This document shows, one piece after another, positions 11,463 through 23,423 of a stretch of 64,000 nucleotides of DNA. Under the pieces are notes generated by a model, which was not told the origin of the DNA, did not search any database, and worked only from the letters and a program-made list of their open reading frames with translations. The first letter of the stretch is position 1. Every line of letters begins with the position of its first letter. The translations under genes and the position numbers were made by a program. The stretch comes from Nannobrachium achirus (Eukaryota > Chordata > Actinopteri > Myctophiformes > Myctophidae), in assembly GCA_963921795.1 (NCBI GenBank), contig OY997643.1:69885299-69949298 (forward strand), read 5' to 3'.

Positions 11463-11465
<3 letters not shown>
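10979..11465. other. unique GC-rich spacer
   Basis: No gene recognised. Contains (GCGGTA)n-like units near 11055-11085 and C/T-rich runs at 11280-11345. 11350-11460 is non-repetitive. Confidence 0.5.
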
Positions 11466-11542
<77 letters not shown>

Positions 11543-11551
11543 AGCAGATTG

Positions 11552-11624
<73 letters not shown>

Positions 11625-11632
11625 AGCAGATG

Positions 11633-11668
<36 letters not shown>

Positions 11669-11702
11669 TCTCTCTCTGTCTCTCTCCCTCCCTCTCTCTC
11701 TC

Positions 11703-11751
<49 letters not shown>

Positions 11752-11761
11752 GGCAGATGCC

Positions 11762-11797
<36 letters not shown>

Positions 11798-11860
11798 CCT
11801 CTCTCTCTCCCTCTCTCTCTCTCTCTCTCCCTCCCTCTCTCTCTCTGTCTCTCTCCCCTA
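11466..11860. repeat. long (CT)n array punctuated by TGTGCAGCAGATGCC units
   Basis: Nearly 400 bases of CT, interrupted at about 11538, 11619 and 11747 by the same 15-17 base word (TGTGCAGCAGATTGCC, TGTGCAGCAGATGCC, TGTGCGGCAGATGCC). The serine/leucine and arginine/glutamate frames here are not genes. Confidence 0.95.
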
Positions 11861-12380
11861 GCTATCTTTTTCCCCTCTCTCGCACTCTCTCGCCACATTA
11901 TCCTCCCTTATTCTTTCGCCGGCGCAACAGGCGGAAAGAAAAGAGGTGATTGTCTAAAGACAAGGGGGATGAATTTGTCTGCCTCAGACAGGAGAAGAAA
12001 GGAGGTTTTAAAAGAGACTTGTCAGTAGCTGCTGTGAGCAGGGTGTTTTTGGAGGATGTCCCACTTTTCTCTGGGAGAATGCGCTGCTGTGTGTGTGCGT
12101 GTCGATCTGCGTGTTATACCTCTGTCCTCGCCACCCGTTTATTAATCCACGAACACACACACGCGCGCGCGTGCACGTGCATGTCTAAGCGCACGCACCT
12201 TCCAGATTTACTCCCCCTTTTTGTCGTAATAAATTCTCATAAGTGCTTCCTCTTCAAGTCCTTTCCTTCCTGCTGGGTTCCAGCTTGGGGACTGAGCAGT
12301 CCTGTGTGTGATGGAGGAGGACACCAGCTCCGTCTGAATGGCGCTTAGGAGGAGCAGCGCTACTTCATTTTGTCCTTTAT
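11861..12380. other. no gene recognised
   Basis: Unique sequence with a short (CA)/(CG) run at 12155-12190. The open frame across it has no family features. Confidence 0.5.
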
Positions 12381-12980
12381 CCCATTTAGGGCCTAGAATT
12401 ATTGAATGCTTTAACCAGTGAAAAATAGCAGATATACAAGCTCACAGCGCGGCACCGAGTGCCGCGCTGCGAGCTTGCAGATCTGCTATTTTTGAAAAAA
12501 GTCGTGAAAATGTGTGTAAAATCTTTGAATAATAATGTATTTTCAAAGCGAACGTTTGTAACTCAAATTTTGCTTCTGGGTGGTCCCTGGAACTACATAT
12601 TTTGAGATGGGGGTCCGTGTTCAAATAAATGTCATTTTGGGGGTCCTTCACATGAAAAGGTTTGAGAACCTCTGACATAGTAGTCTCTCAAGAACAGACT
12701 AACTGAGCACCAGTTAAGTGAAAAGGACCTTTTCTTTGACGATGGCTGGCCAGATTGCTGACAGAAACATACAGTAGGTTTTTCAAAAAGTCTTAGAAGG
12801 ATTCAAAAGACACTTGTAGAATCGGTTCAAAATTCTAATTTTCAAGATTTTTCAAAAATAGCAGATATACATTACAAGCTCGCAGCGCGGCCGCGCTGTG
12901 AGCTTGTATATCTGCTATTTTTCAGTAGTTAAAGCATAACATAATGATACATATAATGTGACCCGTTCTGAATGGGTTAT
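12381..12980. mobile_element. family D hairpin element (related to A), two hairpins
   Basis: Starts CCCATTTAGGGCCTAGAATT and ends near GTTCTGAATGGGTTATA. Hairpins at 12423-12492 and 12857-12925. The interior phrases (CAAACGTTTGTAACTC, GTCCTTCACATGAAAAGG) are shared with families A and D. Confidence 0.7.
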
Positions 12981-13374
12981 ACGCCCGTTGTGTCATGGCA
13001 GTTTATTGTATGGCCGTCTGTGTTACGATAACTTCCTCTGCTCCCCTTCCCTGTTTCATAAGAGAGAGAGTCGAGGGACCATCACGGTGGAAACTAGCAC
13101 ACATTTCGACGTGCACGCACCGCACCGCCGTTTGCGGCCCCGGCCAGGCCCACAGTATGTCACTGGGTGTGATGATGTGTAGTACGTCGACGTTGACGTC
13201 GACTTTTCGCAGCGAGAGTTTATTTCATAACTCCTCGGGGATGCGAAAAAAGATTCTATCGCGTATTTCAGAGGATCACTGTCAGAGGCCCTCTCTTTTT
13301 TCTTCTTCTTCTTTGCCTCTTACTTTTGTGTGCATGTTTGTAGTCCTCTTGAGATGCCAACGATAGATTGCACC

Positions 13375-13411
<37 letters not shown>

Positions 13412-13617
13412 AGGCCCGGATCCCATTGAAGGCCAAGCTAATGTCCCAGATTGTACCCGCGGTCCCACTGGAAGGAGATTGTGACACGTCATGCATCCCA
13501 TTATCCTCCGGGGGCATCGCTGCAGGGTTGGATGAAAGTGCTATACTGTATGCTGCTCAGCCCTCTGCATATTATCTGGCTCTTGGTTACGCAAGGGATT
13601 GTTGTAAACGTGTAGGG
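12981..13617. other. no gene recognised; contains (GT)n
   Basis: Unique sequence plus GT units at 13376-13410 and a GTCGACGTTGACGTCGAC palindrome near 13186. Open frames lack family resemblance. Confidence 0.5.
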
Positions 13618-14056
13618 CAGGGTTCCCCAATAGGCGGCCCGCGGGCCATTTGCGGCCCGCGGGGTGCTACTGTCTGGCCCCCACTCCAACCCCAGTAATA
13701 ATGGTGGTATAAGAGCAGCAACAACACTAGTATATCGTCGTTGTCGGGTGGAAATCTCGTATCTCCAAATTTGTACGTTCTTTCGCAAATCATACAAGGC
13801 CGTTGCACAAAGGTAGTGAAAACTACAAGCACACAACGCCTCGCGGTGTGAGGCGTTGTGTGCTTGTAGATCGGCTGTTTTCACTAGTTAAGATAATTTT
13901 TAAAATGATAATTGCAAAGCGAACGGTTTTGGACATACACGATTTTCACCCGACAACGACGATATCTGAACTGTCGCTGGAGTAGCGGGAACGCCACCGT
14001 CGCCCCCTGCAATGTTGTGGCCCTCAGCTTGGTACCCTAGACATAATTCGGCCCTT
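13618..14056 (+). mobile_element. hAT-like element, family G, left part, with nested B MITE and a single 39-bp unit
   Basis: Starts CAGGGTTCCCCAATAGGCGG, as does the element at 20534. A B MITE at 13735-13962 is in the same position as there. It ends with one copy of the 39-bp unit (14010-14048) that is expanded about 63-fold in the other copy. The right end is missing. Confidence 0.8.
13735..13962 (+). mobile_element. family B hairpin MITE nested in family G
   Basis: Ends TCGTCGTTGTCGGGTGGAAA and CACCCGACAACGACGA, flanked by TA. Hairpin at about 13826-13885 with arms AAGCACACAACGCCTCGC. Confidence 0.85.
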
Positions 14057-14276
14057 AACCCTAACCCTAACCTCAGTAAAACTAACGCTGGTGACATGCT
14101 AACCTGCCGACGCTGGTGAATGCTAACCTGGTGAATGTTAACCCGGTCCGACCAACGAGAGGTCGTCTCCACCTTAACCGAGATGCTTTTTTTGATACAC
14201 TCGGACTGAAAGACCTGCGAAAAACACTGTCCCTTCACTCCTTGTTGTGGTTTGGGAAACAGGGGTTGGTGCCTTG

Positions 14277-14422
14277 GTGCATTTATATAGCGCGGTTCAG
14301 AGTCTTGCTCAAGGACTCTTCGACATTAACTCAGGGGGAGCCCGGATTTCGAACTGGGAACCCTTCGGGAACCCTTCGTGCTCTAATAACGGTTTCTCTA
14401 CCCCTGAGCTATGCTGCCCCTA
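14277..14422 (-). mobile_element. tRNA-derived SINE
   Basis: The minus strand reads GGGGCAGCATAGCTCAGGGG TAGAG (A box) and later CAGTTCGAAATCCGG (B box), then CCTTGAGCAAGACTCTGAACC, typical of fish tRNA-headed SINEs. GGGTTCCC is duplicated before the B box. The A/B spacing and tail show a SINE rather than a working tRNA gene. Confidence 0.8.
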
Positions 14423-14578
14423 GGGGGTCATCGATATTTCAGTGGCAAAGACTTGGTCTTGTCCGTGGCAAATTCTAGATGTTCTTTTTTACACTGGGTT
14501 TTTCTACAGGTTTTCTTGTATGACACTGATTTACTACTATGACACTCTGTATGGCACATTAGGAGTCTAACTAGTATT

Positions 14579-14668
14579 AGTGGTTCTCTCTGAGAGGGTA
14601 CAAATGGAACCAAATGGACCCATAAAGGGCCCATTTGGTTCCATTTGAAACCTGTTACAGTAAGTTTA
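14579..14668 (+). mobile_element. family I foldback fragment
   Basis: Hairpin GGAACCAAATGGACCC ... GGGCCCATTTGGTTCC within AGTGGTTCTC...ACCTGTTACAG. Truncated on both sides compared with 10779-10970. Confidence 0.6.
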
Positions 14669-15337
14669 AATTTTGACAAAAATGTCCAGCACAAGCCAGC
14701 ATGGCGATGACCCCTGGTTAGGAACTCAGATCCTACTTACACTTACTTTACCCCTGTGATCCCTGTAGTTGACTGGAGTCCCCCAGGGGTCTATAAAAGA
14801 CCCACTCCTTTTTTCACTCTAGACCAAATGTCTTTTGTCCGAGATAGTCGATCTGTACAAACTCACAGATTGTCGCATTGCCACGCATTTGTGAGCTTGT
14901 ACAGTAGATCTGTTATTTTTGCTGAATGCTCACCCCCCCCAGCAGGGGCGCCTGATGGAGCAGAAAGGAACTGGTTGGAATGACGTAACCCTAACCCTTA
15001 ACCCTTAGTCGAACTAATGACACATAGAAATATCGAGCCTTTCCCCTCAAAAGCTGGCATCCAAGGAGAGGACGGAACCCGTTCCCTTTCTTCTGACTGA
15101 CTCCTTCCCCATCCCTTCATCGTTATCATGAGAGACTCCCGATTGAACTGAACTAAACGGCGGTGCTTTCCGCTTTCATCTCGGTTATCACCATCTCTCT
15201 TCAAACTCTGTCCTCTCTGAAGTCCAGCCTGGGCTCGCTTTTGATTCCATTAATTGAGTTTGGTGGAAAAACAAAATGCTCTGAGGATGAGGCGTGTAGG
15301 AATGGAGACCGTAAACCTCACTTGTAGCTGATTCAGG
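14669..15337. other. no gene; degraded hairpin and telomere-like words
   Basis: Contains a diverged GATCTGTACAAACTCAC/GTGAGCTTGTACAGTAGATC hairpin at 14848-14920 and short CCCTAACCC-type runs at 14985-15006. Otherwise unique. Confidence 0.5.
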
Positions 15338-15964
15338 TTGTATATCTGCTATTTTTCAATAGTTAAAGCACAAAATAACGCAGTGAATCCTTGTAATAAT
15401 AATAATAACTTTATTTATATAGCACCTTTCTAGACATAAGCCACAAAGTGCTGCACAACAAATGACAGGATAATAAAAACAACACATTTCCAAAGAAAAA
15501 ACAAAGGAACAAGATGATCTATCATAATTACAACACTAAAATAACCATGCATTTAAGAAAAATAATTAAAAACAACATAGGCAAAAAGGCCATGAAAACC
15601 AAAGGGGTTATTTACAGGAATGCTTTCTGGAACAAATACGTTTTTAATAGTGTTTTAAAAAGAGTAAGGGAATCAGTAAGGCGAATGTTCTCAGGTAGCG
15701 AATTCCAGAGCTTGGGAGCTGGGATGGCGAAGGCCCGCTCACCCTTTGTGACATAGTTCACAGTACGGACTTTTAGGAGCCCCTTGCCTGCGGACCTCAG
15801 GTCACGAGGAGGGTCATAAGGGGGAAGGAGCTCAGCGATTTTGGGCCTTAAATGAAATTAAAAGAATTTTAAAATCAGTTCTAAAAACGACCGGGAGCCA
15901 GTGAAGTGACATCAAAACGGGTGTACCCACTACCCAGGGCCCAGAATTTGGTACGACACCCCTG
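15338..15964 (+). mobile_element. family A end fragment split by a retroposon
   Basis: 15338-15392 (TTGTATATCTGCTATTTTTC...GTGAATCCTTG) and 15919-15964 (GTACCCACTACCCAGGGCCC...CGACACCCCTG) are continuous in other A copies, for example 52080-52188. The DNA between them is an insertion. Confidence 0.75.
15393..15918. mobile_element. dispersed retroposon-like repeat inserted in family A
   Basis: Begins (TAA)n ACTTTATTTATATAGCACC and contains the fish repeat words ATTCCAGAGCTTGGGAGC, GAAGGCCCGCTCACC and GGGAGCCAGTG. Read through, they resemble a LINE-type reading frame, but I cannot assign a family. The frame at 15514-15756 belongs to it. Confidence 0.6.
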
Positions 15965-15981
15965 CCCATCACCAGCCCGGA

Positions 15982-17306
15982 TTCCCGGACCCCTCCACTC
16001 TACCAGGACCCCTCCACTCTACCAGGACCCCTCCACTCTACCAGGACCCCTCCACTCTACCAGGACCCCTCCTCTACCAGGACCCCTCCACTCTACCAGG
16101 ACCCCTCCTCTACCAGGACCCCTCCTCTACCAGGACCCCTCCACTCTACCAGGACCCCTCCTCTACCAGGACCCCTCCACTCTACCAGGACCCCTCCTCT
16201 ACCAGGACCCCTCCTCTACCAGGACCCCTCCACTCTACCAGGACCCCTCCTCTACCAGGACCCCTCCACTCTACCAGGACCCCTCCACTCTACCAGGACC
16301 CCTCCTCTACCAGGACCCCTCCTCTACCAGGACCCCTCCACTCTACCAGGACCCCTCCACTCTACCAGGACCCCTCCTCTACCAGGACCCCTCCTCTACC
16401 AGGACCCCTCCTCTACCAGGACCTCTCCACTCTACCAGGACCCCTCCTCTACCAGGACCCCTCCACTCTACCAGGACCCCTCCTCTCTACCAGGACCCCT
16501 CCACTCTACCAGGACCCCTCCTCTACCAGGACCCCTCCACTCTACCAGGACCCCTCCTCTACCAGGACCCCTCCTCTACCAGGACCCCTCCACTCTACCA
16601 GGACCCCTCCACTCTACCAGGACCCCTCCTCTACCAGGACCCCTCCTCTACCAGGACCCCTCCACTCTACCAGGACCCCTCCACTCTACCAGGACCCCTC
16701 CTCTACCAGGACCCCTCCTCTACCAGGACCCCTCCTCTACCAGGACCTCTCCACTCTACCAGGACCCCTCCTCTACCAGGACCCCTCCACTCTACCAGGA
16801 CCCCTCCTCTCTACCAGGACCCCTCCACTCTACCAGGACCCCTCCTCTACCAGGACCCCTCCTCTACCAGGACCCCTCCTCTACCAGGACCCCTCCACTC
16901 TACCAGGACCCCTCCACTCTACCAGGACCCCTCCACTCTACCAGGACCCCTCCACTCTACCAGGACCCCTCCTCTACCAGGACCCCTCCACTCTACCAGG
17001 ACCCCTCCACTCTACCAGGACCCCTCCTCTACCAGGACCCCTCCTCTACCAGGACCCCTCCTCTACCAGGACCCCTCCACTCTACCAGGACCCCTCCTCT
17101 ACCAGGACCCCTCCACTCTACCAGGACCCCTCCACTCTACCAGGACCCCTCCTCTACCAGGACCCCTCCTCTACCAGGACCCCTCCACTCTACCAGGACC
17201 CCTCCTCTATCAGGACCCCTCCACTCTACCAGGACCCCTCCACTCTACCAGGACCCCTCCACTCTACCAGGACCCCTCCTCTACCAGGACCCCTCCTCTA
17301 CCAGGC
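15982..17306. repeat. minisatellite of 17- and 19-bp units (CTCTACCAGGACCCCTC(CA))
   Basis: About 73 units of CTACCAGGACCCCTCCT (17) or CTACCAGGACCCCTCCACT (19). The rare variants GGACCTCTCC and CCTCTCTACC each occur twice, both pairs 325 bp apart, so a larger block has also been duplicated. The array has no stop in the forward frames, hence a 499-codon open frame that is not a gene. Confidence 0.97.
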
Positions 17307-17958
17307 CACAGACGGGTCTGTAAAAGTCTGCCCTCTCCAGATCATGAATGCAGTTTTCACTACAATGAAAGAAATGAAAGTGCCCCCTTTCCATGGCATA
17401 CCTGAAGGCAGCATTCAAGAGAATTGCCTTGTCCAAACTCTCCTGAACTTGAATGCAGCATCTTATGTTGAAAGAACTGCCCTCTCTGTGTAGAAATCCA
17501 TGCCGTTATGTCACATCTCCAGTACTGACTTGATTATGCTTAGTTCAGTGTGGTGTCTAGCACTGAAAATAGCCAACCTCCAAGCTCTCAACTCGTCGCA
17601 GCGCAATGCGTTGTCAGCTTAGAGGTCTGCTATTTCAGATATTTTCACGAAAAGGCCCTTTTAAAAATTTCAGCCCCTGACTCTCTAAGATTCCCTGGAC
17701 TTTGGGTTCCACCTTTGGAACGTGGCGATGCTTTCATCTCTTTACAAGGATGTTGTCCGTGTCACAGTGTCATGTTTTCCAGGGGGGGACCTTAGCGTTT
17801 TAAAAGGGCCTGTAAATATAAATATCTCTGTGCTCAGAGTGGGGAGGAGCCTGAAAGCATGACAGTGTAAGTGCTTCCGGGGTGAGAGGTCAAGGAGGCT
17901 GGGAGAGAGGGGTGACCTCGGGATGACCCCTGATGACCCCTCGGGATGACCCCTGATA
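17307..17958. other. no gene; one degraded hairpin
   Basis: Unique sequence with a hairpin at 17568-17638 (AATAGCCAACCTCCAAGCTC ... AGCTTAGAGGTCTGCTATT) and a GATGACCCCTCGGGATGACC repeat at 17920-17955. Confidence 0.5.
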
Positions 17959-18269
17959 CAGTGGTGGAAAAGGTACTCACCTGTTTTACGTAAGCAAAAG
18001 TATCAATATTGCAATGTAGAAATACTCTTACAAGTAAAAGTAGGGAATTCTAAATGTACTTGAGTACAAAAGTATTGGCATCAAATGTACTTAAAGTACC
18101 AAAGGTAAAACTATTCATTTTGCAGAATGTGCCATTTCAAGTTTTCAAATGTAAAGAAATCTTTTGAAAATAGCAGATCTACAAGCTTATGATGCGACAC
18201 ATCGCAACGCATTGTGAGTTGTAGATCGGCTATTTTTGGATGGCTGAAATATATATAGGGCTGAAGTGG

Positions 18270-18353
<84 letters not shown>

Positions 18354-19360
18354 GCAATAATACAAATCTACAAAGTAACCAGTTACTTAGTTAGTTTTCA
18401 AACCAGTAAGACTCCCTAATCGGGAGATCTCCACAATCTGTCGGTAGATAATGCCGGTCTTATATAAGGGTCATTTGTGTACGGTGTGATGTCATACTGA
18501 TGTCAGCAGTGTGATGTCATACTGATGTCAGCAGCTATGTCTCTATATATGGAGTTATATGTTGTTCGTGTCCAAATATGGGGCTTGTGAGGTCAGACTT
18601 AGTGAGATTCGTCGGTTATCTCCATATATGGAGGGATGTGTTGGTTATCTCCATATCTGGAGATTCAACCTTCAACGTGTAACTATGGCTACCTAACGAC
18701 TAGCCACATGACGTGAAGGTGAGTGAGGGTCTTTGTAACAGCCACCCCCAGATTTCCCGTGGAAATCTGTACAATATCGAGAAGGCCCGAACGGAAACTC
18801 TTAGTCAACTGGCCACCCCATCAAAGAGTAAAGGGACATCAAGGCCTCTCTCTTGTCAATGGGCTGGTGTCGGCCACCCCGTACGGGTTCTAGTCTGAGG
18901 TGATAGCCTGCCACCCCGTTAGTAGGCAGGGGTCCCGACAAGCCAAGGGGTCGATTGCACCAGCTTCCTCCTGCCGCGAAGGGTGCCAGCATGACTCACA
19001 CCATCCTTCCTAGACGATTTTGACATCTTGTTACTAATCTGTCGGTAGATAATGCCGGTCTTATATAAGGGTCATTTGTGTACGGTGTGATGTCATACTG
19101 ATGTCAGCAGTGTGATGTCATACTGATGCGGAGATATGAGCAGGGCAAAGGTGTGACGTGTGACGTGTGACGTGTGACCGACCGACGGACGGACGGCCGG
19201 TGGAGGTTTTGATACTAAACTGCGACCTGAGTAAAAAGTACAATATTTGGATCCGAACTGTAGTGGAGTATAGTAGAAGTAAAAGTATTGAAAATTGGAA
19301 ATACTCAAGTACTCAAAGCACAAATACCTCAAAATTCTACTTGAGTAAATGCAATTAGTT
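17959..19360 (+). mobile_element. family J hAT-like element with internal insertions
   Basis: Starts CAGTGGTGGAAAAGGTACTC. The J body returns at 19230-19345 (AGTAAAAGTATTG, TTCTACTTGAGTAAATGC). Inside are a GATCTACAAGC hairpin (18172-18236), a long (GT)n (18273-18352) and the 18434-19128 block. The right terminus is not seen. Confidence 0.65.
18434..19128. repeat. 95-bp direct repeats about 600 bp apart
   Basis: AATCTGTCGGTAGATAATGC through GTGATGTCATACTGATG occurs at 18434-18530 and 19037-19128, nearly identical. Each copy contains CTTATATAAGGG, TATA-box-like. Between them are ATATGGAG repeats and no coding signal. It could be a segmental duplication or a small LTR-like unit. Confidence 0.75.
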
Positions 19361-20525
19361 AATGGACCACAACTGCCCCGATGTGCTTATTTGTGTAACG
19401 TGTGTCGCACGGCAAAAACAGTTGGTCTACAAGCTCCTCAAACTTGTAAAATAGCTATTTTCAGCTCACGTTACTGCAGTTGAGACTGGGCATTAATCAG
19501 GCTTGACGAACACACAGTCTCATGGCTTCTGGTCTGTTGGAGGAACACACAGTCTCATGGCTTCTGGTCTGTTGGAGGCCAGATTGAAAAACGACAAGGC
19601 TGAGAGTGCGCCAGGACGGCATCATGTATCAGACACAATGGAAGGCAGGTGACCTGTCACTAATCGCCCATGAAACAGAACGTTTTCAGGTCGAGAGAGA
19701 GATGAAGCAGGGACCCCCACAACCTGTTCATAGATTATCATTTAACTGTTTGACAGCACAATCATCAGTGTATTTTGGATTTATGTCAATTTGTGTTTTC
19801 AGATATTTAACCACTTAACCCTATACTTAATGAACTTGACCTTTCACTCTGTACTTTGTTGTCTCTTTTTCCCCTCTACACCAAAGCCGAAAATCTGCGA
19901 GGCGTTGGGACCTTGTAGATCGGCTATTTTTGGCTAATATTCTCAGAATGTGGACGCTGATTAAGTGGTTAATATTTTTTTTAAAAAGGAGAAATGCGTT
20001 TCTATCCCTCAAAGATTTGGAGGACCCCCTGTAGTAACTCTGAGGACCCCCTAGGGGTCCCGGACCCCCTGTTGATGACCCATGATTTAGAGGGAAGGTT
20101 ATGCGGGAAAATGTCTATAAGTTCATTGTTTTATTGGAACACAATCACCACCAGGTATTAATTAATTGATTCATCCGCCACTGCCAGGTTGTTCAGTGTT
20201 TCTACCTTATTTTCCCCGGCGACTGGAACGCACCATGTGGCCAGGATGTAAACAAAAACCACAGGTGGACTATCATCTTTTCTTTTACCCGGAAAATAAA
20301 ATATTATATCCGTACGTAGGGTGTGGCCACCACCACACGCGTAGTATCACTCCAGATGATGTTCCAGTGATTAGCAAGAGCCAAGAGGAAACTAAATTGG
20401 AGGGGAGGGGACTAACTGGCATCTCTACATCAAAATGTTGATATTGATCTACCATGACATAACTGTCAAGGTTAGTGGAGAGCCTTGGTTATTGGAGAGT
20501 GGCTGATCATAGCAACGGGGGATAG
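19361..20525. other. no gene; tandem duplication and family C fragment
   Basis: A 35-bp direct tandem duplication (GAACACACAGTCTCATGGCT...) lies at 19508-19577. A family C fragment (TTTTCAGG...GAGATGAAGCAGGGACCCCC to GGGTCCCGGACCCCCTG) covers about 19683-20090. The rest is unique. Confidence 0.6.
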
Positions 20526-20648
20526 GCCTACAGCAGGGTTCCCCAATAGGCGGCCCGCGGGCCATTTGCGGCCCGCGGCGGGCTACTGTCTGGCCCCCAC
20601 CAACCCCAGTAATAATGGTGGTATAAGAGCAGCAACAACACTAGTATA

Positions 20649-20907
20649 TCGTCATTGTCGGGTGAAAACCTTGTATGTCCAAAACTGTTCGTTTTGTATT
20701 TATCATCTAAAGAATTTACTAAAATAGTGAAAACAGCCGATCTACAAGCACACAACGCCTCGCAGTGCGAGGCGTTGTGTGCTTGTAGATCTGCTGTTTT
20801 CACTCGTTTTGAGCGACGATCTTGTATGATGAAGCAGGGCTTTGCTTTACCAAAACATTTACACATGTGAAACTTGGAGATACAAGGTTTCTGCCCGACA
20901 GTGACGA
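20649..20907 (+). mobile_element. family B hairpin MITE nested in family G
   Basis: Ends TCGTCATTGTCGGGTGAAAA and GGTTTCTGCCCGACAGTGAC GA, flanked by TA. The hairpin at 20735-20805 pairs CTACAAGCACACAACGCCTC with its exact complement. Confidence 0.88.
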
Positions 20908-20955
20908 TATCTGAACTGTTGCTGGAGTAGCGGAAACACTACCGTCGCACCCTGC

Positions 20956-23423
20956 AATGTTGTGGCCCTCAGCTTGGTACCCTAGACATAATTCAATGTT
21001 GTGGCCCTCTGCTTGGTACCCTAGACATAATTCAATGTTGTGGCCCTCTGCTTGGTACCCTAGACATAATTCAATGTTGTGGCCCTCTCTTCTTGGTACC
21101 CTAGACATTATTCAATGTTGTGGCCCTCAGCTTGGTACCCTAGACATAATTCAATGTTGTGGCCCTCTGCTTGGTACCCTAGACATAATTCAATGTTGTG
21201 GCCCTCTGCTTGGTACCCTAGACATAATTCAATGTTGTGGCCCTCTGCTTGGTACCCTAGACATAATTCAATGTTGTGGCCCTCTGCTTGGTACCCTAGA
21301 CATAATTCAATGTTGTGGCCCTCTGCTTGGTACCCTAGTAGACATAATTCAATGTTGTGGCCCTCTGCTTGGTACCCTAGACATAATTCAATGTTGTGGC
21401 CCTCTGCTTGGTACCCTAGACATAATTCAATGCTGTGGCCCTCTGCTTGGTACCCTAGACATAATTCAATGTTGTGGCCCTCTGCTTGGTACCCTAGACA
21501 TAATTCAATGTTGTGGCCCTCTGCTTGGTACCCTAGACATAATTCAATGTTGTGGCCCTCTGCTTGGTACCCTAGACATAATTCAATGCTGTGGCCCTCT
21601 GCTTGGTACCCTAGACATAATTCAATGCTGTGGCCCTCTGCTTGGTACCCTAGACATAATTCAATGTTGTGGCCCTCTGCTTGGTACCCTAGACATAATT
21701 CAATGCTGTGGCCCTCTGCTTGGTACCCTAGACATAATTCAATGTTGTGGCCCTCTGCTTGGTACCCTAGACATAATTCAATGTTGTGGCCCTCTGCTTG
21801 GTACCCTAGACATAATTCAATGTTGTGGCCCTCTGCTTGGTACCCTAGACATAATTCAATGTTGTGGCCCTCTGCTTGGTACCCTAGACATAATTCAATG
21901 TTGTGGCCCTCTGCTTGGTACCCTAGACATAATTCAATGTTGTGGCCCTCTGCTTGGTACCCTAGTAGACATAATTCAATGTTGTGGCCCTCTGCTTGGT
22001 ACCCTAGACATAATTCAATGTTGTGGCCCTCTGCTTGGTACCCTAGACATAATTCAATGCTGTGGCCCTCTGCTTGGTACCCTAGACATAATTCAATGTT
22101 GTGGCCCTCTGCTTGGTACCCTAGACATAATTCAATGTTGTGGCCCTCTGCTTGGTACCCTAGACATAATTCAATGTTGTGGCCCTCTGCTTGGTACCCT
22201 AGACATAATTCAATGTTGTGGCCCTCTGCTTGGTACCCTAGACATAATTCAATGCTGTGGCCCTCTGCTTGGTACCCTAGACATAATTCAATGTTGTGGC
22301 CCTCTGCTTGGTACCCTAGACATAATTCAATGCTGTGGCCCTCTGCTTGGTACCCTAGACATAATTCAATGTTGTGGCCCTCTGCTTGGTACCCTAGACA
22401 TAATTCAATGCTGTGGCCCTCTGCTTGGTACCCTAGACATAATTCAATGTTGTGGCCCTCTGCTTGGTACCCTAGACATAATTCAATGCTGTGGCCCTCT
22501 GCTTGGTACCCTAGACATAATTCAATGTTGTGGCCCTCTGCTTGGTACCCTAGACATAATTCAATGTTGTGGCCCTCTGCTTGGTACCCTAGACATAATT
22601 CAATGTTGTGGCCCTCTGCTTGGTACCCTAGACATAATTCAATGCTGTGGCCCTCTGCTTGGTACCCTAGACATAATTCAATGCTGTGGCCCTCTGCTTG
22701 GTACCCTAGACATAATTCAATGTTGTGGCCCTCTGCTTGGTACCCTAGACATAATTCAATGCTGTGGCCCTCTGCTTGGTACCCTAGACATAATTCAATG
22801 TTGTGGCCCTCTGCTTGGTACCCTAGACATAATTCAATGTTGTGGCCCTCTGCTTGGTACCCTAGACATAATTCAATGTTGTGGCCCTCTGCTTGGTACC
22901 CTAGACATAATTCAATGTTGTGGCCCTCTCTTCTTGGTACCCTAGACATAATTCAATGTTGTGGCCCTCGGCTTGGTACCCTAGACATAATTCAATGTTG
23001 TGGCCCTCTGCTTGGTACCCTAGTAGACATAATTCAATGTTGTGGCCCTCAGCTTGGTACCCTAGACATAATTCAATGTTGTGGCCCTCTGCTTGGTACC
23101 CTAGACATAATTCAATGCTGTGGCCCTCGGCTTGGTACCCTAGACATAATTCAATGTTGTGGCCCTCTGCTTGGTACCCTAGACATAATTCAATGTTGTG
23201 GCCCTCAGCTTGGTACCCTAGACATAATTCAATGTTGTGGCCCTCGGCTTGGTACCCTAGACATAATTCAATGTTGTGGCCCTCAGCTTGGTACCCTAGA
23301 CATAATTCAATGTTGTGGCCCTCTGCTTGGTACCCTAGACATAATTCAATGTTGTGGCCCTCTGCTTGGTACCCTAGACATAATTCAATGTTGTGGCCCT
23401 CTGCTTGGTACCCTAGACATGAT
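20956..23423. repeat. 39-bp tandem satellite, about 63 copies
   Basis: The unit begins AATGTTGTGGCCCTCTGCTT and ends CCCTAGACATAATTC. Variants are AATGCTGTGG, CTCAGCTT, CTCGGCTT, CTCTTCTTGG and a 3-base insertion giving CTAGTAGACAT. The insertion at 21336 and 21963 is 627 bp apart (16 units plus 3), and the AATGCTGTGG pattern repeats with the same step, so a 16-unit block was copied. As 39 is a multiple of three, frames of 662, 829 and 613 codons stay open on both strands. They are not evidence of a protein. Confidence 0.97.

Noticed and set aside
11395-12028. Serine/leucine-rich and arginine/glutamate-rich frames
   Set aside because: They are direct translations of CT/GA microsatellite. The same applies near 31700, 45200, 48000, 51000, 54500 and 60400.
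14985-15006. Telomeric repeat
   Set aside because: Only three or four imperfect CCCTAA-type units, also seen at 14058. Too short and interstitial.
15906-17405. 499-codon open frame of proline-rich repeats
   Set aside because: It is produced by a 17/19-bp minisatellite with no stops in any forward frame. The frame shifts continually between units.
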